A stretch of DNA of 64,000 nt from Hippophae tibetana (taxonomy: Eukaryota > Streptophyta > Magnoliopsida > Rosales > Elaeagnaceae): contig CM072801.1 in the NCBI GenBank assembly GCA_037013495.1, forward strand, positions 14,127,501-14,191,500, in the 5' to 3' direction. This document shows, in pieces, positions 36,501-49,039 of this stretch. Both the position numbers and the translations under genes were made by a program. Within the stretch, counting starts at the first letter, position 1. Every line of letters begins with the position of its first letter. The notes under the pieces were generated by a model. That model saw only the letters and a program-made list of their open reading frames with translations. It made no database searches and was not told where the DNA came from.

Positions 36501-39500
36501 TTTCAACGGCTGCTAATTCAAGCTCTTCAAAGGTTTCCAATTCCCCTAAAATTATGGGTAATTTTGAAGAAATGAAAGGTTCACCTGTGGAATCAGTTTC
36601 TTCATCTCCTTTGAGGACTTCCAATTTGGCCAAGTCAACAGGAAATGATGCTCTTGGAAAAGATGTGTTAATTGGTGGTTTCCCCTCACTTACTAATGGT
36701 GATATTAATCAATTTGGGGCCAAAAGGAAGGAGAAGGTCCTCTCCTTACGTTCAGGTTCCCATAAATTTTCAAATCTAGACCACCAGGATGGAGATGCTC
36801 ATCTGGAATTCAGTATAAAAAATGAATCCTCTTTTCAACTTCACGACAGTCATCTGGTTAGTGGGAATCACAGTGTTGCAGGACATCATACAAGTGGTCT
36901 ACATGATAAAGAAAATTGCTATGGTAAGGATAGACCCATCAATAATAATTGTACTGTTCGGCACAAATTGAGTAAGGGCTCCTCTTTGCTGTCAGAGGAT
37001 GTGGATAGAAGTTTCACTTTTGATTTAGACAGATTTAGGAAAAAAATGGCTGATCCATTGTGTGGGTATTCAAAGAAAAGCCAAAATTGTAATTCAGATC
37101 CTGAAAGATTTCTTGATGTGAAACATGGTTCTGCTAAAAGATCTAGCACTATGTCCGTCAAGGATGAGGAAAATCATACTGTTCCAATAGATCTTACCGG
37201 ACAAAGGTCAGGTGATAGTGTAATGAAAGCTAAAGAGGAAGAGAATATGCATGATGGATGTGGTGTAAACTTAGGTTCCAAATATAGGAGCAATGGCGAA
37301 TTTACACCCCAACTGAACCTTATTCAGAATTCCGAGAACAGTCCAGTGGAATTTGAGTCTAGTAGTGAGAAATCCAAATTGATTTCGCATTCTAAGAACG
37401 AAGACAAAAGAGGAAGAGTATCCCTTGGCTGTCAACCTGTGCCAGGGTCTGAAAAAGCAGGCACCTTGCGTGGACTTCCTAGTGATGGCTCTGTTGGTGC
37501 TGGGATAATATCAAAAGTGTTGGGAAGTGCTGATAACAAGAGCAGATTTGGTCAAAATATCGAACGTGTTTCACCTGATCATAAAGGAGCCAGGCGTTCT
37601 AATGCTTCAAGTCTTTCAAGAAATTCTGCTGACCTTGCTGCTGTTAACGCTCTGAAAGAAGCTAAACATCTTAGAGACCATGCTGATCATGCGAAGGTCT
37701 CTATTCTTCTTCTTCTTAGGCTTTAGTTACTACATTGAGGATTGACTTGCTGCTGTTTATACTGTTATCTGACACAAATGAAGTTTTTAATATACTTTGC
37801 AGAGCTCTGAGTTTGCATTTGAAAGGAATGATGGGTATTTTCAAGCTGCCTTAAAGTTTCTCCATGTAGCTGTTCTTCTAGAAGCTTGCAGTAGTGAGAT
37901 TGTTAAACATGTAGAGATGAATCAAATACAAGCATACATTACTGCTGCCAAACTTTGCGAGTAAGAAAAAGTTCTGAACTCGGCCACTTATCTCACATTT
38001 TACTTTTTCTATATCTCTAATATCTGTAGTTTTTTATATACTTTGTATAGATTTAGACTGATCTTCTAAATCACAGGATCTGTGCCCATGAATATGAAGA
38101 ACGTCAAGAAATGGCTTCAGCTGCTTTGGCTTATAAGTGTATGGAGGTTGCATATATGAGGGTGGTATATTGTAAACAATCTACTACAGTCAGAGATCGC
38201 CATGAACTGCAAGCTTCATTAAATATGGCTCCTCAAGGTAACATAAAAAGTCATTATATTGTATATTAATTTTCTGTGGTGTTTCTATATAGGTTAAAGT
38301 GTATATTGGTCTCCAAACTTTAGCTAAATTTACATAGGTCCCCAAACTTTTAAATCCTACAATGTATTCCCCAAACTTTTGAAATTTCCCACATAGGTCT
38401 TAGCTTGGTTACTAAAATAAATATTTGCGAATCAAAAATTTAAGATCTCTATAAAGTTTTAAAAGTTTGGTGACTAAATCGTATGATTTAAAAGTTTAGG
38501 GATATATGTGTAAAATTTTAAAAGTTTGAGACCAAATTGTACGTTTTAAAAGTTTGAAGACTAATGGTGCACTTTAGCCTTATATATAATATGTAAACCT
38601 TTGGACTTTATTTTACGTTTTTTTTGGGGGGGTGAATAATATATATGTATTCAAGTCATGAAATGTATTTGTAGCAACTCTTTGTTATTGAACAGAGGTG
38701 TTGGGTCAGGAAAGTGGGGCTGATAATAGAGCATTGTCAGATTTTTGCTGAATATTTATCTGGTGCTAGGAGTATGCTCAGAATATTTAGATTAAATGAT
38801 ATTTTTTTGAGTATTTCTGTTAGTAACATCTTTTGATTTTGTTTGCAAGGATTCCTTTATCATTTCTTGTTTTTCTTATTCTTTAGAGTGCCTCACAAAT
38901 TGTGTCCCTACTCCTTTAATGTTACTTGGTAGTAAAATTTACTGACCCACAATCTCTTGTCTACTCCCCCTCTCCCCCATTCCCTTCCTAGAGAAATGTC
39001 TTCAAAAGGATGTGAATATTCATAACATAGTTTTTTGTGGAATTTCTGTAGGTGAGTCACCATCATCTTCCGCATCCGACATAGATAATTTAAACATCCA
39101 GGTGATGACGGAGAGAGCTACATTGTCCAAGGGTGGTGCTACACACATTGCTGGAAACCATGTCCTTGTTGCTGAAAACCGGCCCAATTTTGTTCGGCTG
39201 CTTGACTTTGTAAGTTGGTTCAAGGGTGTGGATACCTTGTCCCCTATATCAACTTGTTTAGGAACTTTTTATTTGGATGCTTTGGCTTAAGTGCTTGCAT
39301 AATTTTATGGCCTTCAATTCTGGGTGTTAGTGATTGAACTTGTAGGAGCAGTGCTAGTCACTAGCTGGCGGTGCAATGCATGCTGTCCTAGGGCTGTAAG
39401 CAGAGGATCAGTTTAATTTTTCATCGTGCTTTGGGTTGCCATTTCTTCTTCAAGAAACACCAGGATTATTGTAATTCTGTCACTATTGTTTTTTAAATTG

Positions 39501-39963
39501 TCCACATTTAAAAGTTTTTGATAGCCAATAGACTGTAGTCCTACAAATTGTGTATTGATAGGCTTACTACCCCTTGCTTAAGTATTTTATAGAATAATGG
39601 GTTGCTAATTGTGCGGTTATATATTTGTCTCATATCCGGATTTGATGTGTATATAGCCTATCTGTGATGATCATATTTTTTAGGGTGTTAAAAGAGAGTT
39701 TAAGTTTTCTATGTGCTGTTTTGCAGGTGCAGGATGTAAATTTGGCTATGGAAGCCTCAAGAAAATCCCAGATTACTTTTACAGCTGCTAGTACGACTCT
39801 TACTGCTAGTACGAATCTTAGCGAGGCAAAAAAGAGTAAATGTGTTACCTTAATTAAGAGGGTCATTGATTTCAGCTTCCAAGATAATGAGGAATTCGTA
39901 CAATTGGTTCAGGATGCAATGAAGACCATAAGTCCTTTTAGGTTTGATGGTGCGAGAGACTGA
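30535..39963 (+). CDS. CW-type zinc finger protein, 11 exons, 1672 residues
   Basis: Plant CW-domain protein (Cys-Trp zinc finger), a family whose CW module binds methylated histone H3K4, so a chromatin role is likely. Exons: 30535-30639, 31628-31700, 31810-31916, 32105-32500, 32585-33897, 35299-35723, 35811-37696, 37803-37960, 38077-38237, 39052-39209, 39727-39963. All are GT-AG, and 5019 coding bases keep frame to TGA. The N-terminus has the family block MLDNSELEEGEACYYKDDDE, then VLGHFKKDFEGG and GAKYGGYGSFLPTYEHSPSV. The CW domain lies at about residues 632-680: WVQCDICRKWRLLPLG, LPQLWLCSM, then the last Cys in GMSRC; an intron splits it after NWL. A long, low-complexity, Lys/Ser-rich middle follows. 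The C-terminal 240 residues are a conserved helical domain (YFQAALKFLHVAVLLEACS ... FQDNEEFVQLVQDAM). The protein should be nuclear. Confidence 0.92.
34659..35025. mobile_element. hAT-like MITE in intron 5 of the CW gene
   Basis: Flanked by identical GGTTGCTAGTAT blocks (34649-34660 and 35024-35035) that include an 8-bp duplication. The right end TAGATCCGTCACTG and left end TTGGTGGATCTAG are inverted, with the right end keeping the CAGTGACGGATC form common in plant hAT miniature elements. No coding capacity. Confidence 0.7.
38291..38580. mobile_element. MITE with long inverted ends in intron 9 of the CW gene
   Basis: The left end AGGTTAAAGTGTATATTGGT and the right end (inverted AGGCTAAAGTGCACCATTAG) are about 30-base inverted repeats containing CTCCAAACTTT. 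Internal copies of AAACTTTTAAA recur. Flanked by TATAT on both sides, a likely target duplication. Superfamily not assigned. Confidence 0.72.
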
Positions 39964-40300
39964 GTCAATCTTGTATATATTTCTTGTGTTTCTAATTTTC
40001 TCCTAGTGAACAGGCATCAGGAAAAAGAATGGGGAAAGGGGTGCCTGCCTAGATCTGCACCTGAGATTTTGTAAACAAGCAGGCTATTAACGTTCATTAC
40101 CCCTCTGTACATGTGTACAAAGTGAGATTGTTAGCAAATTTTGTAATGCATTTTTTGGCATACTATGTTTTCCGTTTATGTGGATTAAGCAAGGCCACTG
40201 TTTGCTTAGCTTTAAGCTATGGATTGTGAGAAGAGTTGAAATACTTGTTCGGCAGCAGAATTCAGAGGTCATGTAATATCTCAGTTCTATCATTTTTTTA
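39964..40300 (+). other. Likely 3' untranslated region of the CW gene
   Basis: Follows the TGA at 39961-39963 and has mixed base composition unlike the AT-rich DNA beyond 41 kb. The transcript end cannot be fixed; transcribed-looking sequence with a possible intron (acceptor near 40689, donor GGTAAGT near 40780) continues to about 40790. Confidence 0.35.
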
Positions 40301-40799
40301 GCTCCCACAATTCGGAGCTTTGGGTTTTATTTTTTTTGGTGTTGTGGGGGGATTCGAAACTCTTAGGCAACCATTTTGAGGAGGTTGAATACTAATATAG
40401 ACTATAGTGATGACTCTAATAAATTTTATCAACGAGTTCCTTTATGCTTTGTTACTATTTGTTTGAATTGGTGAAATAGAATACCAAATTCTTGGGTTAT
40501 TTATGTATATCTAAAGGAATGTCAAGTCTAAGCTTTTGATTTATAACTGATTCTGCCTGCCTCCTTTGGGTAGTATGTGATCTGAATCTTCAGGTATGCC
40601 ATTTTACTTCTCAAAGAACAACTTTTCTTTTGTTTCTGATTATATGCAATTTGTTTTGTTTATAATTGTGACCTTTATGCCTGCATAGGTGGTTGATCAT
40701 AGCAGTTGCATCTTATATTCATATGGCAGCAAGGCCAGCATGAATGAAGTTTCGAGGTCCAAGGTTATGTAATGTTCTTTGGTAAGTCACCTTGTTTGG

Positions 40800-42529
40800 T
40801 ATTCTGTCACTTGTAAAATTCTTTTGGGTGATCTGGTCTACTGAATATTTTCAATTTCATACCAAGAATTGTTTAGATGGGTTTGGATTTCGTAGTAAAA
40901 TTCTTATTTAACATGAATGGAAGGGGGGCAGGTTGGTGTTGGTTGGTTTAATATAGATGATTGATACACGGAAAAGAATATATATAACTTTTCTATTGTC
41001 GTGCCATCTGCCTCTGCAGCTGAAGTTAGAGGTTCAATTTTCATTTTTCCAAGAAATGAAAATAATTGCACGGAATTGCTTTTCATTTTCTTTTATAGTA
41101 AGACTTGTCATATAGATAATTTCACGTAATTTATTGAATCTATTTGATCTAGAATATTGTTATTATTATCTTTAAAAAATATTGAGCATACTACTAATGT
41201 TTTAAATAGCCTTTGAGATAATTTTCAGTATTTTAAATAGGAAAAAATATCATGGGGTTATTTTTCTTTGAGTAGAAGTGTTGTTTAATCCTTTTACTTA
41301 TAAAAAATGTGTTTATTAGTCATTTTATTTATAAAAAAAGAGTTACAATTTTTTTATAAATAAATTTTGTTTAAACGGATATTGAGGAAGATATTTTCGT
41401 CATTTACTTTCACTATATAAATAAAAAAATTACGACTAACTTGGTGAGGGTATTATTGTCTTTTGCTTTCATTTTGGAATATTCTTGATAATTTTTTTAA
41501 ATAAATTTAAAATTATTAAATATTTATTTTTGGCACTATTTTTACAAGGGATTAAATGTCACATTTTTTAAAATTAGGGGACTAAATACACTTTTTATAT
41601 AAATAAAATTATCAATATGGTCTTCCATTCCTTTAAATATTAATAGTTTAATATTTAATTGATAAAAAAATGGCATATATTTATCATATATTAACTAAGG
41701 GGATAGGAAAATATTAGTCATTACATATGTGGCTATTTTATTAGAAAGCTTAGGACTTATTTAAACTTTAATATATAGTATAGATATATTGTTTGACCAT
41801 TAATAATTAGTGATTTTTCTCGTACATAACATCGTAAATGTTTAAAGTATAGGTACTAAAGACAGATGAAAATGAAAATTAAGAGAACAAAGTGTTCCAA
41901 AGATATAAGCCTAGGGACCACATGGATACTTTTTTTAAAAAAATAATTATACTATTCACACTCGAACCCCATATCTTCTGCATGTCGTTGAAATTAATAC
42001 AGAAAAGTTATTAATCAGTGGGCTCCTATGTTTTCCTTTTGTAGTTCTTGTTGTGTAGTATCCCTTTTTGACTATTTATTCCGAATTTTGATTGTTTATT
42101 GCTGTTTTATTTTGGTTTCAGAAGTCTGATTATTAGTGTTTATGAAAATGTATGAGTTCTTGTGGCATTTAACAAGCTAGTATTAGATGATCAGAGGATA
42201 TTGCTGATGATAGTGGAAGAATATTGAATGATTCTGCAATTTCTTAGGAGATATTAATATATATATATATATTCCCTTAATCCTAGCTTTCTTAGATCAG
42301 GTCACAATCTGAAATAGTACTCATATATTTTCTTATTTATCTATTTGTAAATTGGTAGGGTTAGAGGTGGACAGGGACCGGGTTAGTGTTAGGTTCAAAA
42401 GGGTTCGGGTCGAACAATTTGTCAAAAACTTGTCTATCTTTACGGGCAGATTTTAGACTTTGATTAACCTGGCAAGATTTTGAATCTTGTACTTGGTATC
42501 TACATTCCATTTCGATTTGCTTGCTAATG
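40800..42529. other. Intergenic, with a degenerate MITE-like stretch
   Basis: No gene seen. At about 41255-41600 an old miniature-element-like sequence has phrases of the type AGGGATTAAATGTCAC and GGGGACTAAATACAC near one end and an inverted counterpart near the other. At 42361-42480 a short GC-richer stretch with GGGTTCGGGTCGAAC looks like another MITE fragment. Ends and duplications were not found. Confidence 0.4.
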
Positions 42530-43144
42530 TATGCTGGTAGGATTGAGTATTGGTTTGAAATTGCGAATTTTAGGTCAATTTGAATCTGAATCTGATCTGA
42601 TCTGAAATAAATTATAAATCATTCAATCTGAATTCGATCTGGTGTACATACTAATTCGAACAAATCTGAATCTATCAATTTTAAGGCAATCTAAAACCGA
42701 TCCGATCCGATCCGAAAATTATTTAATGTAAAAATTATTCAATCCAAATTTGTTGTATATGTCAATCCGAACAAATTTGAATCCGAATAATTTTAAGATA
42801 ATCTAAATCCGAATAATTTTAAGACAATCTGAATCCAATCCGATTCAATCTGAAAATTATTCAATTTGAATTCACTTTAAATGCGGATCTGAATAAATAT
42901 GAATCCGATTTGATATAGGCAAAATCATAATTTCGTCCTATAAAATAAAAAATTACATAAAATCAAAGAAAAATTTAAAATAAAAATATTTTCCATACAA
43001 ATTCAACAATAAATGACAATATGATTAAAAATAGTTCAATAAAAATGATCCAAAAGAAATAAATTCAATATAAGTTACATAATTTAACTCAAAATATCTA
43101 TAGTTTTAACATAAAGTTTAAAAAATATCAAAATTCAAATTACA

Positions 43145-43420
43145 TCAAAATAAAACAACACTTTTGAAGTGTTGTTCACTACAAATCTTAAATATGGGTT
43201 GGTTTTGAGATGATTCATTTAATGGAGCTTCCAAATCCCGATCCTTTAAATGAACGACCGAAGCATGGAGGTCATGAATGTTATACTTGTTCCATTGTCT
43301 AGCCAATGCAAAACCTTTATTGTCTAGCCAATATAAAAGACTAAGAGCTTCTTCAATGGTTGCCTTTCCTAATAAAAGCAGATCACTATTGCAGAAGAGT
43401 TTAGCACCACGTTGAAGCAC
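43145..43420 (-). other. Uncertain 91-codon frame inside the hAT element, possible captured sequence
   Basis: Minus-strand frame with protein-like composition (LGKATIEEALSLLYWLDNKG, NKYNIHDLHASVVHLKDRDL). I do not recognise it. It begins inside the tandem duplication at 43374-43557. It could be a gene fragment captured by the transposon or chance; no splice sites or second exon were established. Confidence 0.2.
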
Positions 43421-43557
43421 TGGACGTCATTGTCCATAAAAAGGACTATAATACAAATTTTAATTAAAAGCAGGTCACTATCGCACAAGAGTTTAGCACC
43501 ACGTTGAAGCACTGGACATCATTGTTCATAAAAAAAACTGCAATACAAATTTTAATT
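43374..43557. repeat. Tandem duplication, about 92-base unit, inside the hAT element
   Basis: Copies at about 43374-43464 and 43465-43557 both run from TAAAAGCAG(A/G)TCACTAT through TTTAGCACCACGTTGAAGCA to ACAAATTTTAAT, with several substitutions. Confidence 0.85.
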
Positions 43558-44886
43558 TACCATGAGCCTAAATGTCATGATATATAAATATACAAGTATG
43601 TTCTTTGGAAACTATAAGGCAGCTCTTACACTGACACCTACAACCTCATTAGATGATCCACTTTATGTATGTGGTACTGTACCTCTTCCAGACTCTGCAT
43701 TTTCAGCCTCCTTGCTCAAATTATTTGAAATAATTTGCCAAACAAAGAAATAAAATTAAAAAAAAACTAAAGTTCTCCAGAAAGAAAAATAAAGAGGAGC
43801 AATCTATTAGAGATTAAAATAAAATCTATGGGTTTTTACAGAATTCATAAACACCAATCTCAAAAACTGATCATGATTAATTTTAGAATAATCAAAACCA
43901 GACAGAATATGCATAGGAAATAAAACATTCTTTTATTTCTACGTGCATATAAACAAAATTAGATTTATATCCACAGTTCTACACCAGTGCCTACAGAAAG
44001 AGTGATAATCCAAAAGGAGGAGTTATTAAGTGTCATAAGATAACTTCCATCAATGGTAGATAGCTATATGGAAACCGTGGCTATAGATCTAATGGACCTT
44101 ACCGATCTTGGCAATAATGAGGTGCATGTCAACATACTGATCCTAGAAACCAATCATTCAAATAATCAACCATTCTTAGTAAGTAATTCTTAAATCTAAC
44201 CGGAAGAAAAAAGCAACAACTTTGCTAATATCAAGTAAAAGGGGTAAAATTATTTTTAAAAAAGAAAAAAAGAGAGGCTTACTCCAAGCATCATAATCCC
44301 AACTAGTGAATTGCAACCCAAAACAAAAGCTATGTAATCTTAAATATCTATCACAAACTTAGAAACCATTGCCTCTGAGTAATAGCTCAGAAAAGCCAAA
44401 ACATCCTAGCTATTATATAACCCAGAAAATTTGAAGAGTAATAGCTAATCACCATATCAGAAGCGAACACATGTATAAGGGGGATCGATGAACAACGGTT
44501 GGAGTCGGACTGGGAATAGGCGAACAACGACTAGAAGGAGATCAGTGATGGGGGAAAAAGAGAGCAGCGACGGGGGAAGGAGAGAGCAACGACGAGATGA
44601 AGTCGAGTATGAGAGAGTCAGAGATAGAGAGAGATATGAGATTTCAGATAACTGAGATCTGAGATTAGGGTTTTCGAGTGATAGAGTGAGTATGAAATTT
44701 CTTTTTTATATTAGGTTTAATTAATATATATTTTTTTAAATAATATATTTAATATATCGGATCAGATTAGATTATTCGGATTTAAATATTTTCAATCCAA
44801 ATTCGATCTGATTTCGGATCGAAATCACTCAATTTTTTCGAATTTGATTGAATTGATAAGATATTTTGCTCACCCCTATATGTTGG

Positions 44887-45690
44887 TACTAACTCATTTT
44901 TTGGGGGTGAATATTTTTGTATTAACATTTTTTCCTACATATTGTAATTGAAGTAAACTACGTAATTGTTTAATTTTGCATGGTGATTTGAGTGTGTTGT
45001 ATTATTTTCAGGGTACCAAAAGAAATATTTGATTAGGGTTAGGTTGTACCTTTTCGAACTTTGTGTTAGGTTGGATCATGGTAGGATGTTTGGGAATTGA
45101 ACTAGGTTAAATATATGTGCCTATCTTAAAGGTGGTGGAAGCAAAATTTAAAATTGAGATTTTAAATATTTTTGTACGAAAATAATTAATTCATTTAAAT
45201 TAAAATATTTACTTTTAAAAATTTGTTTAGATGTAAACATATGTATTTTCTATTCAAGCATCTTATAAAACTATTCAATCATGAGTTCATGCAATACATG
45301 ATACAAAGATTGATATAAGGAATTTTCTTGATAAAACAATATATGGTAAATTAAAAATGTAAATAAATAATTGAATAAATAATTATGTGCAAGTTATCTT
45401 TCTTATTGGTTTGTCACAAATAAATAACATGTATAAGAATGTTATTTTGTGATAATAAATTATAAGAATGTTATTTTTTTATAAATATTTAGACTATTTA
45501 TTTGTAAATATTTTGGAGGAAAATTTGAACTAGAAAGTAAGCTTTCTATAATTTCTTTATCTAAATAAAATAAGTATATATATACAAAGTGTATGTCCTA
45601 TTTTGGTGGCAATTGCATGATCGTGTCAAGCATATTGAAATTGATCATTTTATTAGAGAGAATTTGTATTAAAAAAATTGAATGAACAAC
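44887..45690. other. Intergenic, no gene seen
   Basis: AT-rich sequence between the hAT element and the LINE relic. Nothing recognisable. Confidence 0.45.
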
Positions 45691-45699
45691 ATATTTCTT

Positions 45700-48120
45700 T
45701 AGAGGATTAAGTTATTGATCCTTACAATTCAGAAATGACAACTAGTCATATTTTGGGATATTATGAGCAATTTTTATTGGGTGATATTCTCGATTTTACT
45801 CTAATCGAGTTGGTTGTGCCCACCTTGGTCACTTATGTAGATAATGGAAATTTATGAAGCATATCGTCATCAGAGGACATGTGTGACATATTATTCGACA
45901 TGGGCCTTTTGAGTGCTCTGTTAGGATGGTTTTACGGGTAAATTCTTTCAGCATTGTTGGGAAATCATTGGTATAGATGTAATATGAGCAATCCAATACT
46001 ATTTAGAACGTGTCAGATGCATGTGGAGTTGAACTCAATTTTTTTTTAAATTCTTATACATAAACACCCACAAGCAAGCACTATTGATCAATATAGACCA
46101 ATTGATTTAGGGAACTTTATATTCAAGTTAATCAATAAGATCATCGTTGAACTTTTAGGGGACATATATTCCTGCATTTTGTCCCAAAATCAGTTTGGCT
46201 TCATTTCGGGTTGGATCCGAGATCTTTTTGCATAAACGAGAATCTCGATCCTAGTTAATGGTTCACCCAAGGGTTATTTCTTTTACACTAGAGGAGTTCA
46301 ACATAGAGACCCTTTATCTTCGCCATTGTTTTGTATTTTTGAAGATTTTCTAAGTAGATGCCTTGGGTCCTTAGTCGACAATGGGTGCTTTCTTCCAATT
46401 ACTTCACCAAAGGGATCTTTTACCCCTACCCATTTTTTATATATTGGTAACATTCTCATCTTTAGTCATTCTTGTTCATCAAATCTTCAGGTTTTATCCA
46501 AGGTGTTGATTTATATGGACACCTTTTGGGTCAACTAATCGATTTGGAAAAAAAATTCATTTACTTTAATAAAGGTGTGTCTTAGAATAATATTTCATCA
46601 CTTTAGGAAATAGTTGGGATGGTTACTGTGAAATGGGGCTTTTTGTCCTACTTAGGTATCAACTTATTTTAGAAGGCTTTGAGAAAATGTTAATTTAAGA
46701 ATTATCTGATAAAATTTGTGTAAAAATAGAAGAATGAAAAGGACTTACCCCTCTTAGCAAGGTGCAAAAGTCATTCATAACTTCTTTTAGTTGAAAAAGA
46801 TAGATAAATTTGAATTGGTTCATGTTGCTTGGAAGAATTGTTGTCGCCTATTAGAGGAAGAAGGCCTCAGCTTACGAGACCTCGGCCTTCTAAATGAGGC
46901 TATATTAAAAAAAATTAGCATGTTATCACAAGAAACCAGAGTACGATGCTTTACTTACGTAGGTAGTACTTGGATAAGGAGGAAACTCCACAGAGTTATT
47001 ATGTTCGTTTTTCTATCTGACTCGATTTACGGCCTTATTATTTGACCATGTTAAAGGAATCTAGATGTTTAGTTGGCAGAAAGTCTACAATACGATTTTG
47101 GATGGATAATTGGTTGGGCACTCCTCTAATTGAAAAAACAAACAACTTCCCAATGGATTAGTTGATGCATTTTTTGGTGGGAAATTACTTATAGGCAGAT
47201 GGATGGCATCTACCACAAGCTTTTATAGACCTCTATCCTGATATTACCTCAGAGATTCGCTCGATAATTTTTGGGACCAGTACATACATAAGAACTTAGA
47301 AATTCTCAATTTAGAGAGAATTCACAACCAATGAGGCCTATGCTTCCTTACGTGTGATTAGAGAACTCAAGAGTTGGGACAAGGCTATTTGGGCCCCTTT
47401 CAAACTACATTCATGGTCTATCTTACTTTGGCATGATATACAAAATAAATTTTTCACTAATTGCTAGACAAAGAAAAGAGGACATTCCTTCCCTTCCAAA
47501 TGCACCTTGTGTGGCCTAGCAGAGGAAACTATCTCTCACCTTTTTTGAGTGGCCTAGCAAAGGAAACTATCTCTCACCTTTTTTGACTTTTCATTTTATA
47601 GGTGCACTTTAGGACCTCTTATGCTCCTTTTTTGACAAGCGACTTTGTACAAATTCTTCCATCCCCAATTTATGGATGCGTGTAATGGCAACTGACTTTG
47701 GTTACAACTTGGTAAGTTATGAAAAGTAGTGATTGTTTCAATCATTTGGGTGATATGAATAACCAGAAATGATTATCGATTTGAGGACAAACAAATGATT
47801 TTGAGCTATGCATTTGCCACAATTTAACGATTTATTCGTGAGGTAGGAATTTCATAGCTCGGATCCATGCAAAATATAATTGATGACCTTCATATTCTCA
47901 GTAGTCTATGAATACAAGGCATCGCATAATGGGCTCTACATATTGTATAGGTTACTTGGAAGGTATCACCTTCGAGATGGACCAAGACTACTACATATGG
48001 TGCTATTTTTGGGTTTCCATGATTATCTAATTATGCAGGTATTTTTTGGACATCAAGAACCTTCATTAAGAGATGTTTATATATCCCACTTTGGGTCTGA
48101 TATACTTCTTAGATAGAACT
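45700..48120 (+). pseudogene. LINE (L1-type) relic: reverse transcriptase and zf-RVT region
   Basis: Plus-strand remnants in order. Near 46080-46210 comes QYRPIDLGNFIFKLINKIIV and then SQNQFGF, the YRPISL and NQ-F blocks of plant LINE reverse transcriptase. At 46290-46345 GVQHRDPLSSPLFCIF follows, the GVRQGDPLSP block. The catalytic FADD block is replaced by YIGNILIFSHS. At about 47090-47120 IRFWMDNWLGTPLIE matches the zf-RVT entry, and at 47490-47560 CTLCGLAEETISHLF is its Cys-rich end. Many stops and frameshifts; dead. A short tandem duplication sits at 47512-47586. Confidence 0.75.
47512..47586 (+). repeat. Short tandem duplication in the LINE relic
   Basis: GTGGCCTAGCAGAGGAAACT and the following CTCACCTTTTTTGA are repeated at once with a single base change. 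This duplicates the coding of the Cys-rich end of zf-RVT. Confidence 0.85.
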
Positions 48121-48149
48121 AGTGATGATTATTCATGTAGTGATGCATG

Positions 48150-48990
48150 TGATAATAACATAAAAATACATATCTAAAATGTATAAATTAATTGATATTT
48201 ATGATTTAAAGAGTTTAAAATTAATAATTATCAATATTAATTCAATAAATATTAATTTATATTAATTATGATTATTTTATACTTGTAAGATAAACAAAAT
48301 TACCAAAAGAATATCAAATAAATCAAAATTTGATTTTAGCAACATATCTTCATGATATTCCATAAATATGCTATTAAATTTAGATCATAACTTATTATTT
48401 TGATATTCAAATGAGATGATTAAAGTTAATATGGAAATATAAGAGATTTGTCTATAAGTTCATATTTCATGAAGAATATTCAAATATGATTATTTCAAGC
48501 TTAAAAATGAGTTGTAATACGGAATATATTGTATTTGAATGTCTGTTAATATTTATAATATGTATTTTTGTATAAAGCTTCAAATTAGATAAATCTTGAT
48601 CATGTGAAAAATATAAAAGATTTATCTACAATTCGTATCTTTAAAATATTTTGAAACTCAATTATCTTCAAGGATAAAATATCATGATACTATTAGGTTT
48701 TAACAAATCTTTATGCTCCTAACACTATAAATAAAGGGGGCATTGAGTACTTAGAGATCATCATAAAATTACAAAGAACTCTTACTTTATTTTCTCATTC
48801 TTTCTCTATAGAATTTGTAGGAATGATTTGTAAGTTAGGCCAAAGTTAGAGCAAAGCTAGAAATGAGCTTAATTATGTATTTTTTTAATTCTTATAAATG
48901 CTTTATAGATTAAAATTTTATTTTGAAAAATTATTTTGTCAATCTTTTGTTATATTCTTCCATTTCATATAATTTTTTATTCCGATACAT
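48150..48990 (+). repeat. 5' LTR-like segment of an Athila-like relic
   Basis: It begins TGATAATAACATAAAAATAC. The first about 110 bases recur at 53268-53360, including ATTGATATTTATGATTTAAA. A TATAAATAAAGG box lies at 48727. The right limit is approximate because no primer site follows; the expected gag region is missing and pol-like sequence starts by 49040. Confidence 0.55.
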
Positions 48991-49039
48991 TTAATGTTTC
49001 TTTGGTTTTTGATGAAAAGTAGGATAAGCAATCAAAATA

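Larger units (their letters stand above)
42538..44878. mobile_element. Non-autonomous hAT element, 2.34 kb
   Basis: Flanked by 8-bp duplications TATGCTGG (42530-42537) and TATGTTGG (44879-44886), one mismatch. The right end is inverted TAGGGGTGAGCAAAATATC and the left end TAGGATTGAGTATTGG, a decayed match. The first 400 and last 130 bases are packed with AATCTGAATCCGATC-type motifs in both orientations, the subterminal motif arrays seen in hAT elements. The interior of about 1.5 kb has no transposase. It contains a 92-base tandem duplication and a GA-rich, GC-richer stretch at 44490-44650. Confidence 0.78.
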
